Assembly: GCF_003589595.1 (NCBI RefSeq)
Contig: NW_020653945.1
Coordinates: 7,059,547-7,123,546, forward strand
Direction of reading: 5' to 3'
DNA length: 64,000 bases
Origin: Hyposmocoma kahamanoa
Taxonomy: Eukaryota; Arthropoda; Insecta; Lepidoptera; Cosmopterigidae
The translations under genes and the position numbers were made by a program. Positions 33,301-45,700 of this stretch are shown in pieces (position 1 is the stretch's first letter; every line of letters starts with the position of its first letter). The notes under the pieces are model-generated. The model had not been told where the DNA came from. It saw only the letters and a program-made list of their open reading frames with translations, and searched no databases.

Positions 33301-36300
33301 AGTCAGTTTCGTAAAGTATAATTAAAACCATCTAATATTTTGTAAGAATAATTATACTGTGCGAGACAAGCACGCGAATTATCTGGCTCAAACCAGAGAA
33401 TTTCTGTACTATAAGTACCTTGTACAACGAAATAATAACGCACACACTCAACATAGTCCCGCACTAGGGAAACCCTGTCTCGCGGATGCCATGGACACAC
33501 ACATAGACAACCACAAAGTTACACCTAAACCCACGAGAGAAATAAATGTAGGCCATACAAATATTTCTACCGGCTCAGGATTCGAACCTGGGAGCTCTGC
33601 GCGGCAGTGGTAACCGTTCGGCCACGGAGGCAGAAATGTAGTTCGGGACACTAAAAGTTCGTTTATTATCCTACCAGGACGCCGATTCGGAACTCTTCGA
33701 TATTTTAACCGAATCGTTCGATGCGATATTTCTCGAATCGAAGGGTGCTTTCCGTGCCATTCGGAACATTTGAGTTAAACGTTCGTTCGTTCATTTATAA
33801 ACATTTTTAAGACTTTAAAGGCCTAAAATATAGGAATGCATTAGTCTTATATTAAAATAATAAAATTGAACAAAATCCCGACTTTATTTAAAATAATAAG
33901 AGATTTCCATATTACATTCTTGCTTTGCAAACAATAAGACGTTCGGTAACTTTCATAACTGTGTTCGGAATGACGTCTGTAGCCTTTGCCGGTCGAGAAG
34001 TTCGAGTAATCGTACGGGTGTGACGTCATTTCGGTTCGGTTTTGAATACGAGCATGACGTTCGGTTCGGGTGTTGTGAATAAAAATGAAAAGAAATTCTA
34101 GGATATCAAATCGAATCGGTCGACCCGCTGGACCGTCTCATTTAGTACCTACAATACTAATCACTGGGCTAGCCAAGTAAATACATAATAATAGTCCATG
34201 TTAAAGGAGTTGTGCTACGTAACTACATATTAATGCACGTGACTGTACATAGCCATGTATGTCACGTTATTATTAGCTTCCAGCTTGCATTCGACACCGA
34301 ACTGTTCAAAGCCATAACAATTTAAATCTTTTCCAATTTTTTTTTTCTTTTCCAGGCTGACTCTGTAGTAATGCAATTATTTACCAACACTTATAAAATA
34401 TCATTACAGGTTATTACCTAACATGATTGTAAAGCAACATATCATCTGTCTATTTCTATATCAACAAAAATATTTTCATAATACAATACAAATAATGTTA
34501 TCCTTGTGAGTTCACTCAAGGCACAAAATAATTATTTATTATACTCCGTATAACCATTTATTTCACTTTTGACAGCTCGAATTTTAATCAATTAGTGATG
34601 TCGTAATGCGTTTCCGATTCGATTTTTTATAACAATCGATTTTATTTACGAACAAGTTTTAATCGTGGATGTATCGGATCGTGATGTGGCGTTTGACAAT
34701 TTGTGTACTCAAGGATTAATAATCATATGGTGAAGAATCCGACGATTCATTATAATAAACAATAAGAATTTATTATAATTATCCATAATTTATTTAATTT
34801 CATTATAATTTATTAGACGAGTACCAAAATTTATCAACATGAATAATCTTCGCTACATAATCTGGTGGCTTGATAAATATCGGCGCTAAAGAGCACGTCG
34901 CTTCACAAAAATTAAAAAATAAAAGAGTCCAGAAAGTATTGCATATTTGTGTTTGTGTTTGGATGTCAATCATTACGGAACTTCGAAGGCATGCATATGT
35001 CAAAAGTTAAATAAATGGTTGGACGGAGTATAGCTATTAAATTAAGAACGTGCGCTTCAACGGAGCCTTGTTCAGAAGGTTGGTCCTGGTGTCCGTCGGG
35101 ACTACACATACCTATTTGCTCCAAAAGCGACATTTTACTTCTCAAAAGCTTAAAAATAAAAGACACTAGTGAAATACTCTGATGTTCGTTATAGCCAACC
35201 ATTCCTAAAACAACTAGAATTGGATACATGTGGAGTACCTGTAGAACAAAGTCTCTTTGTCTGGGATCTTGTGGTGCGCGCGGCAGCCGCGTTCGGCCCC
35301 ACACAAATCGTAGGAAGAGTGCTCGCTCGCTGCCTGATAACTCCTCCATCACCTCCCAGAACCACTGCACTAACGGTGCATTGGGTTCTATGCCTAAAAA
35401 ATGCATAACACATTTATCTTTACGAAACATTGACCTACAATTATATGGACATCGGGCCCGTGATAAAAAGTGTCCGAACTTATAGGGCGTTAAAATCGTA
35501 TACAGAGCGTCATTCACACTTTAGTCTTCGTTTGTTCGACTGACAGCGAAGCAAGCAAAATTAGACAGTACTGCGATGACATTACAATTTAAATTCAACG
35601 TTTTAGCTTTTTCATATTCCTTTACATGTGACTACGTTTAAATAGGTTGATTTGGGACATTTTTTTCGTGGTTTTTGTATTAGACCCGTCGTCCATTTAT
35701 TTGTAAGTCAATGTTACGAAAGGATATTAGTACCAACGTAGTAATTATGTGTTGTGGATGTTTTTTTGGTTCGTTTGTTGTCAATAATAACGGAGCTACA
35801 GCTTTTATATTTTATCATTTGCAAATTTAGCATAACTCTGCAAATACAAAAATCCATGAAATTGGCGTAAAAATTTAATGGTCTTTCTCTAGGCATCAAA
35901 ATAATATACTAACAAAGATTATATTCTTCATTTAAATAAGGACACAAAGATAATTAATAATAATTATTCACTGAGCTTTATTTCGCAAATACACTGTAAA
36001 ATTTTAAATATATATTAAAAGAGACAGCAAAATTTTGTATCTATCAAAGTAAAAGATTGACAGTAAAATAAAGAGATTTTGCCCTGACCTCAAGGGTTCG
36101 TGGTACAACCATAGTAAACACACGTAAAAATAAAGAACCAATAAAAAACAACAATACAAACCTTTATAAGTAGCAGAAGCCCGTAGCGAGTGTACCGGTA
36201 TGTCTGGCGACCCGCATACAAGAGTCTCGATCTCCGACGCGTTGAATAGCGCCAGAAGCGGCGCGGGGATAACGCGGGACATTCCGTCGCGGACCGCGCG

Positions 36301-39300
36301 GACTTGCTCGTCGAATTCGTGTAGTCTAAATTCGTAATATTTATTAAATAATAATGCCTCAAGCGAACGGCCTCTGAGCAGTTATGTCGTCAAAATATAC
36401 TAAAATTGGCATCAAAATTGGAGTTGCTATTTTTTATTCAATTTCAAAGAAAAATTAACATGCTATGATCAGTTCTTTATTAATAAACAGTAATTCAGTA
36501 TTTTGACTTTTAAATATTTCCCAAATTGTACTTTTCGAATTTAACCAGCCGTGAAAATGCACGCATACTTTTGATGAAAAAACATATTTAAAGTAACATA
36601 AAGGAAAAAACCGTAAAAAGTTAAAAATAAAATGTTCAACGACGGCCAGCCATAACTATGACAACAGGAGGGACGTCTTTGCTTTGAGCAAAATACTCGG
36701 AAATTAATATTATTAGAAATTCAAATTACTTAAAGGTATATAATAGGATGATAGGGATCAACAGACTATTAAAAAAAAATCAAAATGGTGGTTTTAAAGT
36801 GGAGGCATAAAACATTCTTGCACCAACTAGACTCAAAATTGACACGTAGTGTTCTTTTGTACTCGCTATAAATTAGGTAAAAAAAGTACTTAAAGGTATA
36901 TAATAGGATGATAGGGATCAACAGACTATTTAAAAAAAATTAAAATTGTAGTTCAAAGCGTAGGTATAAAACAATCTTTCACCAACTAGATCCAAAATTG
37001 ACACGCAGTGTTCTTTTGCACTCGCTATAATTTAAGTAAAAAAATTATCAAAATCTATTTTTTTCAATGGGGCTGCCACATAAGACGTTTTCTAGGGAAT
37101 TTAAAATAAAATAAAAATGCGAGACCGAACTTTGACGAACGCAGCATGTGCAGCAGATAAGAATTCACTCCCAGCGTAAGTGGAGAATAAGGATTATAAA
37201 AATGTTGCACTATAGAGTCCTTCAATTGTTTAACTTCATGACCAATACCAAAAGTCACTATGTTTCTAAGCGCATTAAACCTCTATCGATTTCCAACATC
37301 TCCCAGTGTCAGTCATTCAACTTCATGTGCTTCAAAATGTTTAGTAACCATTTTGGAATGTTTCAAAGAAATAATTATATAAGGTCTTACCTGTAATGCA
37401 ATGCAAGTTGTACGTATTCGTTCTTGTTATCTGGTGTGACGCGTTTGTGTCGCGTCGATAGTGGCACTTCGTGGCCAGCCGCAGACGGAATCGAGAATGG
37501 CAGCTCGAGGTTTTGGAGCTCCTATTAAAACAAATAAATGTGATTCAAAACTGAGTCATTTGATAATTAAAATGGCAGTTATTGCCAGCGAAACGAGTCT
37601 AGTAAATAAGAAAAAAAAAACTATAGCTTATACATTTTTGAAGTATTTATAGTCTTATCGAGTTCTTAGGTTTTCGCGATTATTACACATAGGAAATAAA
37701 ACTATTTTTCCGGATTTAAATCGCTAACCATAAGCAAAGTTAACTGTGACCTATAAAGGTAAACATTGGTTTGTTTGAAGAAACAAATATACGCGATCTA
37801 AATCCGGATACATAGTTTCATTTCCTATATTTATAGTTTTAATGAAGTTTTTATTGAATATCAGGATGTTTGACTGCTCACACACCACTAGTTCCGTTAT
37901 AATTATTAATACAAAAGTTTACAACACTTTAAAAAAATTCCTTCGATCCGGCCGGATTCGAACCGACGTCTCCTGACAAACCGTGCCAGACGCTACGCCA
38001 ACTAAGTCACAGAACGAACCAGCGGACCTCACGAATTTTTCTATGAGCTTGTTGTCGGATCTTTCTTTTTGGTTTTGAACGACTTTTTTGCCGAAGCGTA
38101 TTTATTATTTATTTATTTAAAGTTTATTGTACAAATGGCGGACTTAATGCCATAAGGCATTCTCTACCATTAGGCCAAACAGAAAAAAAAACAATAGGTT
38201 GGTGCTACACTTAAATAAGAACAATATACTAGAAAGCTAATCGATAATTTGTATGGTATAAATAAATAACATAATTTATTATTATACATACATAATATAC
38301 CTACATTTATATTATAAATAATATAATATATGTACCCAAAGCAACATTATACAGAGTGTTGATTTTGACAATTATTAAACAGATACTTGCGCAACATGCG
38401 CTTGAAAGATAATTTGGTCTGAGCTTGTCTTATATGGAGCGGGAGCGTGTTCCAAAGACGGATGGCATGAAGGGTAAAAGAAATAAACGAAAAAAATCAG
38501 TGCGGTGAGAAAGAATAGAGAGCTTAAGGCTACGGGAAGATCGAAATTCGCATCCCGGCCGAGCGGTTTGAAATTGAAATGAACAATTAAGATAATCAGG
38601 TGCAGCCGTGTTGAACAAGATGAAGAAAAGAGTGGTTAAAATTCTTAAGGACCTGCTTTCCCGGATGGGAAGCCAATTTAGTATATTTATATTCTTCTTC
38701 GTATTCATAGTCTTCTTTCTTTCTTACTGTATCAATGCTCTAAACTAAGCCAACCGGTTGAACCGTGCCGTAGTGGTGAAAAGATTTACCAATAGACGAA
38801 AGATAATTTCTCCAATTGTTGCCAGTAGGTTCCTTTAGTGCACCAGTATTTATAAAAGAAATCACTTGTGAACAATGAAAAGAAATTACCTTATTAGTAG
38901 CCGTCATGTCTCTGATACAGAGTAAAGCAGGCAGGAAATCCTTATCGACTTCAGCAAGATCTTGCGGTCGTAGTGGCTGTCCGGCCAACTGACGCCACAC
39001 TCCTTCAGCTAATGATAGCGAGAGCGGTGACCCCGTACGGATTGCAATTCCCATTAGAACACCTGAGAAGGAAATATAAATCAAGCGCACTGTAATACCT
39101 AATCGTTTCGTTTTCATATAACTTTCGGTTATAAACAATGTTAGTTTAAAATAATATAGTATATAATTAATGAAGTACACACATCAAAAGTGTCTAGGGA
39201 TCAAGTACGTTTAAGAGTATTGCTGCAATTAGGGTGAATTATATTAACTTTTTTGTATCGCTATTGATACTTATTAGTGAGTTTTAACATTTAAATAAGG

Positions 39301-42300
39301 AATATTGTTTAAAATTCGATAATAAGAAGAAAATCGATTGTCAATGTGGTTTTGTATAAAAATGAGTTATAGCGTTTTGACAAAATCATTACAATATCTG
39401 CATCGGAACCGAAACAATTTACATTATTATGGAGAGACAACATCATTTAACCCGAGAAGTGATGATGCGAGCCGTCGGAATGTTGGAAGCTGGTTCCAGG
39501 CAACGTGCTGTGGCTTTCACTCTTAACACTACACAGAGCGTCATAAGTCGCCTCTGGACGCGCTATCGCATGACGGGCAGCGTGGCCGAGCGACATGGAG
39601 GACGATCTCGCATCACGACTCGCAGACAGGACCGGTATATCCAAAATACTGCTCGACGGAATCGTACCATGACCGCCATGATGTTGGTTACGAGGCTCCA
39701 CAGCTCCTCAGGCTTGCTCATAAGCGATCAAACAATCCGAAACCGTTTACGTGAAGTGGGTCTGCGATCCCGAAGGCCGCTCAGAGTTCCACCTATTGCA
39801 CCCTGCAATAGCAGGACCCGTTTACGATGGGCTCGCGAACACAGAAACTGGGAGGAAGAAGACTGGCGCTATGTGTGCTTTTCGGATGAGTCCCGCTTCG
39901 GTATGAGACCGGATACAAGACGTACTCGAGTTTGGAGAACATCTGGACGTCATGAACGTTTGAGATATTGTCAGGAAGTTCATCCATATGGTGGGGGAAC
40001 AATAATGATATGGGCCGGTATTTGGGTCAGCGGAAGAACCGATCTCATTTGGATCAGGGGTAACCTCAATGCTCAAGTTTATGCAGAGAGGATTGTTTCA
40101 GATTAACATCTGAATCATCCCTTTGCGAGGCCAGTTGGGTGATTCATTTCAACTAATGCATGACAACGCACGTCCACACACGGCTAGAGTCGTAACACGC
40201 ATTCTTGCCGAAGCTCGTATCAACGTTCTGCCGTGGCCTGCTCAATCGCCAGACCTCAATCCAATTGAGCACGCATGGGATATGCTTCAAAGAAGAGCTG
40301 TGCCGAGTATGCATACCGTACATACTCTACAACAATATTTTGACTTGTTACAAAACACATGGGCGGCCATTCCTCAAAGTGATTTTGATGAACTCATCTT
40401 AAGCATGCCAAATCGCTGTAATTGTGTGATTCGTGTTAATGGTGGAAATACAGATTATTAATTTTCTTATCTTTACAATAAAAATGAGCAAAATCATCAT
40501 TTTCGCCATTTTTTTGTCATTTAATTGACGCCGTTAATTTGAGTTTTTTCCCACAATTTGCAAAAACATCAATTTTAGTTTATTTTAATTAAATATAGGG
40601 GTAAGCGGTTAAATAAAACATAAGCATTAAAGTAAGAAGTCGTCCTGGAAGACTGGATTTGGTAAATATTGCTTAAATAATTTTTATTTCAAAAATATTC
40701 ACTTGATCCCTAGACACTTTTGATGTGTGTAATTTAAAAGGACACCAATTGGAAGTAATAAACACGTATTACGGATGTAAAAAAGCCTATGGCCTAAAAC
40801 CCACTCTTTATAGGAGGCCCATTATAAGTTAATATAGAAGTATATAAGTTATTTGTAAAATACTAACAACCTCGCAGCGCTATATTACTAAAGTCTGTTC
40901 CAATCCATTTTCACAAAAAGTAAACAAACTGTTCGGTTAAAATTCTAAAGCAATCACTCAATAAATCGAATAAATAACACTTTCACGTATATTTCGAAGA
41001 TTTCGACTTGATAGCTCATCACTTTTTCCAACAATATTTATTTGAATAGCATCGTAAAATTGTATTTGGAAAATGTATGCCAAAAGTGAGGTTATTTTTC
41101 ATCTATACAAATATGACTTGTCTATGGTTGCATAGTGCTCTACGAAAAAAAAAAGTTTTTGTAATCGATTAGTAAATCGAATATTTCAATCGCAATCGGA
41201 CGAGTATCTAAGTGTAAGGATTTGAAGGAGGATTTAAAATTAAGTTTCGTCCCTACCTTCTACGAATTCATAAAACAGTCCCATATCATTCTACATAAGT
41301 TTTGTTTATAGTGGCCCTCCCTATCAACCTCTTGGTTATGCGGGAAGAGCACTATGACCTGTGCGAGCGAACCCGCACAGGGACCATCTAAGTCAGGTCC
41401 TAACCCTGGATCAGCAACTTTGCACGGATTCCATCTAATTCTCTGTCAGGCTAGTGTCTTAGGTGTGCCGCCCCGGGTGCACGTACAGTACCCTCCCTAT
41501 TTTCCAGATAGACACCGAAGTTCATAAAACAGTATTAACTTACCAAGGAACCTAAAACAGTTCAAATGCAGCGGCGTATTGGCAATTGGGTTGAGTAGGA
41601 AGGCATCCCTGGACGCGCCTGCGTCTCCACGCCCGTTTGGTGTGGCCATTAGAAGGGGCAATGACCCGTTCTGCAGCTCCTCGCACATCTCCGCTATGCT
41701 CTCACTGTAGCCTCCGCCGCAGTCATCTACACTCTCACCTGCAGACGGAAAACTTTAGTCTTCAGTCGGAGCTTATTAGATTCATATAAGCAGTGTAATC
41801 GATATATTATACGACTTTATTTTTTTATGATAATATCAAGTGACGGGACGAACAAGTTGTGCACCTGGTGGTAAGCGAAACGTCTGTCCACAGCAGAGCT
41901 TTAAATCGCAAAAATCTGAGGGGCACTGCCACTGCGCCCGTCATCCTGGGATATAGGTTGACAAGTTCCATATGCCTGTAATTTCACCAACATCCTTACC
42001 CGTCAAAATCCGAACGCAGTAATGCTCTGATTACTGCTTAGCGGCAGAAATAGGTAAGGTGGCAGTACTTCTCTGGACGAACTCTTTCACAAGAGCTCTG
42101 GGGCATAATACAGGCAATATCAATCTTAAGCTTATACCACGCGTGCCGTAACTCACGAGAGTGCAATTGACAGACCGATCTCTTCCGGTTCAAGTAATAT
42201 AATTACCGAGATAAATATTTTTATCCCTTCGGTTAATAGTACCAACAAAACCTCAACTTACCCACAAACTTAACCTTCCACACTCGATGCGGGAGTGCGA

Positions 42301-42737
42301 GCGCATCTTGCGTAAGCGCAGGCAAGCGTGCCACCATTTGTCCGAACACCGATCGCATACCAGCTGGGCCGGCCAATCCGGAGCCGCCACGCCGCGACCG
42401 ACGGGCTGCCACGCGAGAAAGTTCAACCACGGGACCGTGTTGGCGTTCGCGAACCATTGTCCCCATAATCGCCTAGAAAAGACATACTCTATACTTTCAA
42501 AGTAATGTGTGATAATGTTACGCCCGTAATTTAGCGTGACTAGAAATATAAACAGTTTAGTACAATGAGCATCATTAATGTTTTTAATTGTAATTACAAA
42601 TAAACAATAAGAACCTTTCTAAAAGCGGCTTCTTTAACACTGTAGAAGAGCAAAGTCCTCAACTGATCCAGGGGTCCGTCTAAGATCAACAGTGGCAGGT
42701 TGGGGCACACCAACTCCGAAAATTGATGAAGAAGCAC
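30365..42737 (-). CDS. HERC2: HERC2 block 4: pre-HECT linker and HECT catalytic domain
   Basis: Exons: 42615-42737, 42262-42472, 41544-41738, 38890-39062, 37391-37521, 36162-36325, 35239-35393, 33049-33161 and 30365-30542. The linker ([31 protein letters not shown]) leads into the HECT N-lobe ([50 protein letters not shown]), the hinge and the C-lobe ([38 protein letters not shown]). The active-site cysteine is the 18th codon of exon 33049-33161 and forms the ubiquitin thioester. The end reads [19 protein letters not shown] followed by an acidic, then Ala/Thr/Pro-rich tail that differs from the human tail. Introns here are larger (up to 2.5 kb) and hold most of the young transposons. Confidence 0.96.
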
Positions 42738-45700
42738 CTGTTAAAATTTGCAAACATATAGAAGACTGATTAAAACAGACATCTGTGCATTTTTGTAATT
42801 CATAGATTCAGGTGTTACTTTGCATGTTAGTCAAAATAGAAGTAAATGACTGCAAAAAACGATTACGTCTGGGTGTTTTCGAACTGATGGAAATAATTTA
42901 GATACAAGAATAGGGGAATAATGTGTAGCGCCAGACCCAAGTAGAAGATGTTGAGGATCTCGACGAGCTTGTGAAATTAAAAGACGATTTAAGTTGACTG
43001 TAATATATTGTCCTTAACGTCCGAACGTCCTTTTTGACCTTTTTGAGTTCATACAAAAAGTTCGTTAATTTGCGGTAGGGATGAAATAACACGGAAGTGG
43101 TGTTAGTTGATTGGTTCAAAATAGATGCCTACGTAATGTGCCCTTGACGAACGTTTAGTTACTGCTTTGAAAGTTATATTAAATTTTATTACAAAAATTA
43201 TGTTGCGTTCACAACAAATACCTCTGTGGTCGAACGGTTACCATGCTAGTTTGCTATGCACAGGTCCTGGGTTTGTTTCCCGGGCTGGAAGAAATATTTG
43301 TATAACCTACCTATTTCTCTCGTGAGTTTTGGTGTAATTATTAGTTGACTATATTATGTGTGTCCACTCGCAATACAAGGTTTCACTTGAGCAAGGCTAT
43401 GAGTGTGTACGTCATTTATTTATTATTTATTATTATATCACCACATATTAAATAAATTTACTTACATTTCTGTGGTCATCACCTTTATTGCGGGTATTTT
43501 TAAATTATAACGATGGTAACAGAGAGGGTAGTGGGGTATAAACATGACCAACGGTTCTGAGCGAGCTCATTTTTCGGCCGACAATCGAACAATCTATAAC
43601 TTTTGAGGATGCTTCGTAGAGAGGCGAAACACGTGTCGGGTATATTTTTGGTGCTGATGTTCGTGATTGCATTTGCGCTTCTGTTATTTATTTTATTAAT
43701 GTTATTTAAAATTAAGCACACTAATAAAAATATTCCACCCTAGCGCAACTATTTTGCACGATTTAACCATTACTAGGGTTAGCGGAGAAGCAAATTAATT
43801 TACTTCCATTTTGATCAGGATATATCGCACTGTTATTACAATAGTGTTGTAACTCAAAATACGTGAAAATCAAGATTACACAATTGCTGAAAGCAAAATT
43901 TGATTCTCTATACGTCAATAAAACCGTCGTTAGAATATTGTAACAACAATAAAAGATATCTACTTAATTCAAAATCAAATTCTAATTAAAAAACTTCATA
44001 TGAGCTAGGTCTGGACAAAACAGATTCATAAATGTGAAATTATCTTTCTTTTAACTATATTTGGCAAATAGGAAATTGTTTAGATGTTTGTAATAAACTT
44101 AAACCTATACATAAATTTCAATAATATTTCACGGGAAGTAAGTAATTAGTTTTTCATCGATTCTGAAAAAATAACACTTTTTGAGCTAATACAATATTGT
44201 ATTAACAGTGCGATATCGTCGCTTTACTTTCTCAAACTCGTATCTTAAAGCACAAAGTTACTGTAATGCAAAAAATGGATTGTATTTCCAAATTTGGAGG
44301 CTGATTTCACATCACATTTTCTTCATATTCACACACTGGTTTTTACCTATTCTTAAAGTAATTCATCCAAATTAACACCTTTGATAAGAAATTTAAAATA
44401 AATAGAAAGTTTTGTCATAACGTGAATAATCGCTCTTTTTAAGACACGAGTTTGAGAAAGTAAGGCATCGATATATTATTCAGTTATTAGATGATTATCA
44501 CACTGCCTCGCACCACGCAGCGGAGTGGGCGTGATGACGGATCATGCCCCCCGCTTTCCCGCGCGGAGACGCGTTGTCATTGGTTGTACGGCGCATGTTT
44601 TCTATACAAACTGAGATACTTCGGCACAACGTTAAAAAACATACCTCCGCACACCGTTGCGCGGAGTAGTGTGATTATCGCTTGATTGCGAAATTTTGCG
44701 TGATTATCATTGACTTACAAATAAATGGACGACGGGTCTAATACAAAAACCACGAAAAAAATGTCCCAAGTCAACCTATTCGAAATTTAAATTGTAATGT
44801 CATCGCAGTATCGCGCTGTCAGTAGAACAAATGAAGACTAAAGCGGAGTGTCGCGCTCTGTATACGATTTTAGCGCCTTACAAGTGCGGACACTATTTAG
44901 CGCGGACCCGACGTCCATATAATTGTAAGTCAATGGTGATTATGGTAACATTGAAACTTACGCTATATTATTATGAATACGTAATACGTAATACCCATAC
45001 CAATCGATTACAAATGAGTTGGGCTGTGAGATCCCTGAGCAGGTGGCACTCGAGAGGTGGCGGTGGTGGGGGGCGGGGAGCGCGGGGCGCCTCAACGCAC
45101 AGAGCCACCGTGTGGGCACTGCCGCACGCCACTTTCGTTACACGTTTGCCCTGTTGTTTAAGATTTAACGAATTACTCATATTGTTTTGTGTTTAGTACA
45201 GAACATTTTCCATAATTAATGGCGCCACTGTAGCAGAATCTAATAAAACAAAATACAATCAGAAAATGGTAACAAAATTGTTTTCATAATAATGTTTATT
45301 TATTTAAGACATTTTACAAAACATACACCAGCAAGTGGTCAAAACATTTATAAATTTTTTTTCTATAATATCAAGTGACGATACGAACAAGTCGTGCGCC
45401 TGATGGTGAGCTACACGCCTGTCCATAACAGTTGCAGTGCCACTCGGAGCTTCAAATCGCAAAGATCTGAGGGGCACTGCCACTGCGCCCGTCACCTTAA
45501 GACATATGTTCATGTTGTTGAGTCCCATGTGCCTGTAATTTCACCAGCACCCTTACCCTTCAAAACCGGAACACAGTAATGCTAACATTACTGTTTGTGT
45601 AATATTGTGACTCGAGTTATTGTGTTGTTTCATTTACAAAATACCACGGCATGCGTTTATACATAGGAGTATTAAAAAATAAAAGTAATTGAGTACTTAC

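Noticed and set aside
34966..35517. 183-codon minus-strand open frame as a single gene
   Set aside because: Only the middle (35239-35393) is real HERC2 coding sequence. The upstream part is the MITE and the downstream part is intron.
44831..45196. 121-codon plus-strand open frame
   Set aside because: It combines part of a MITE with the antisense of a HERC2 exon.
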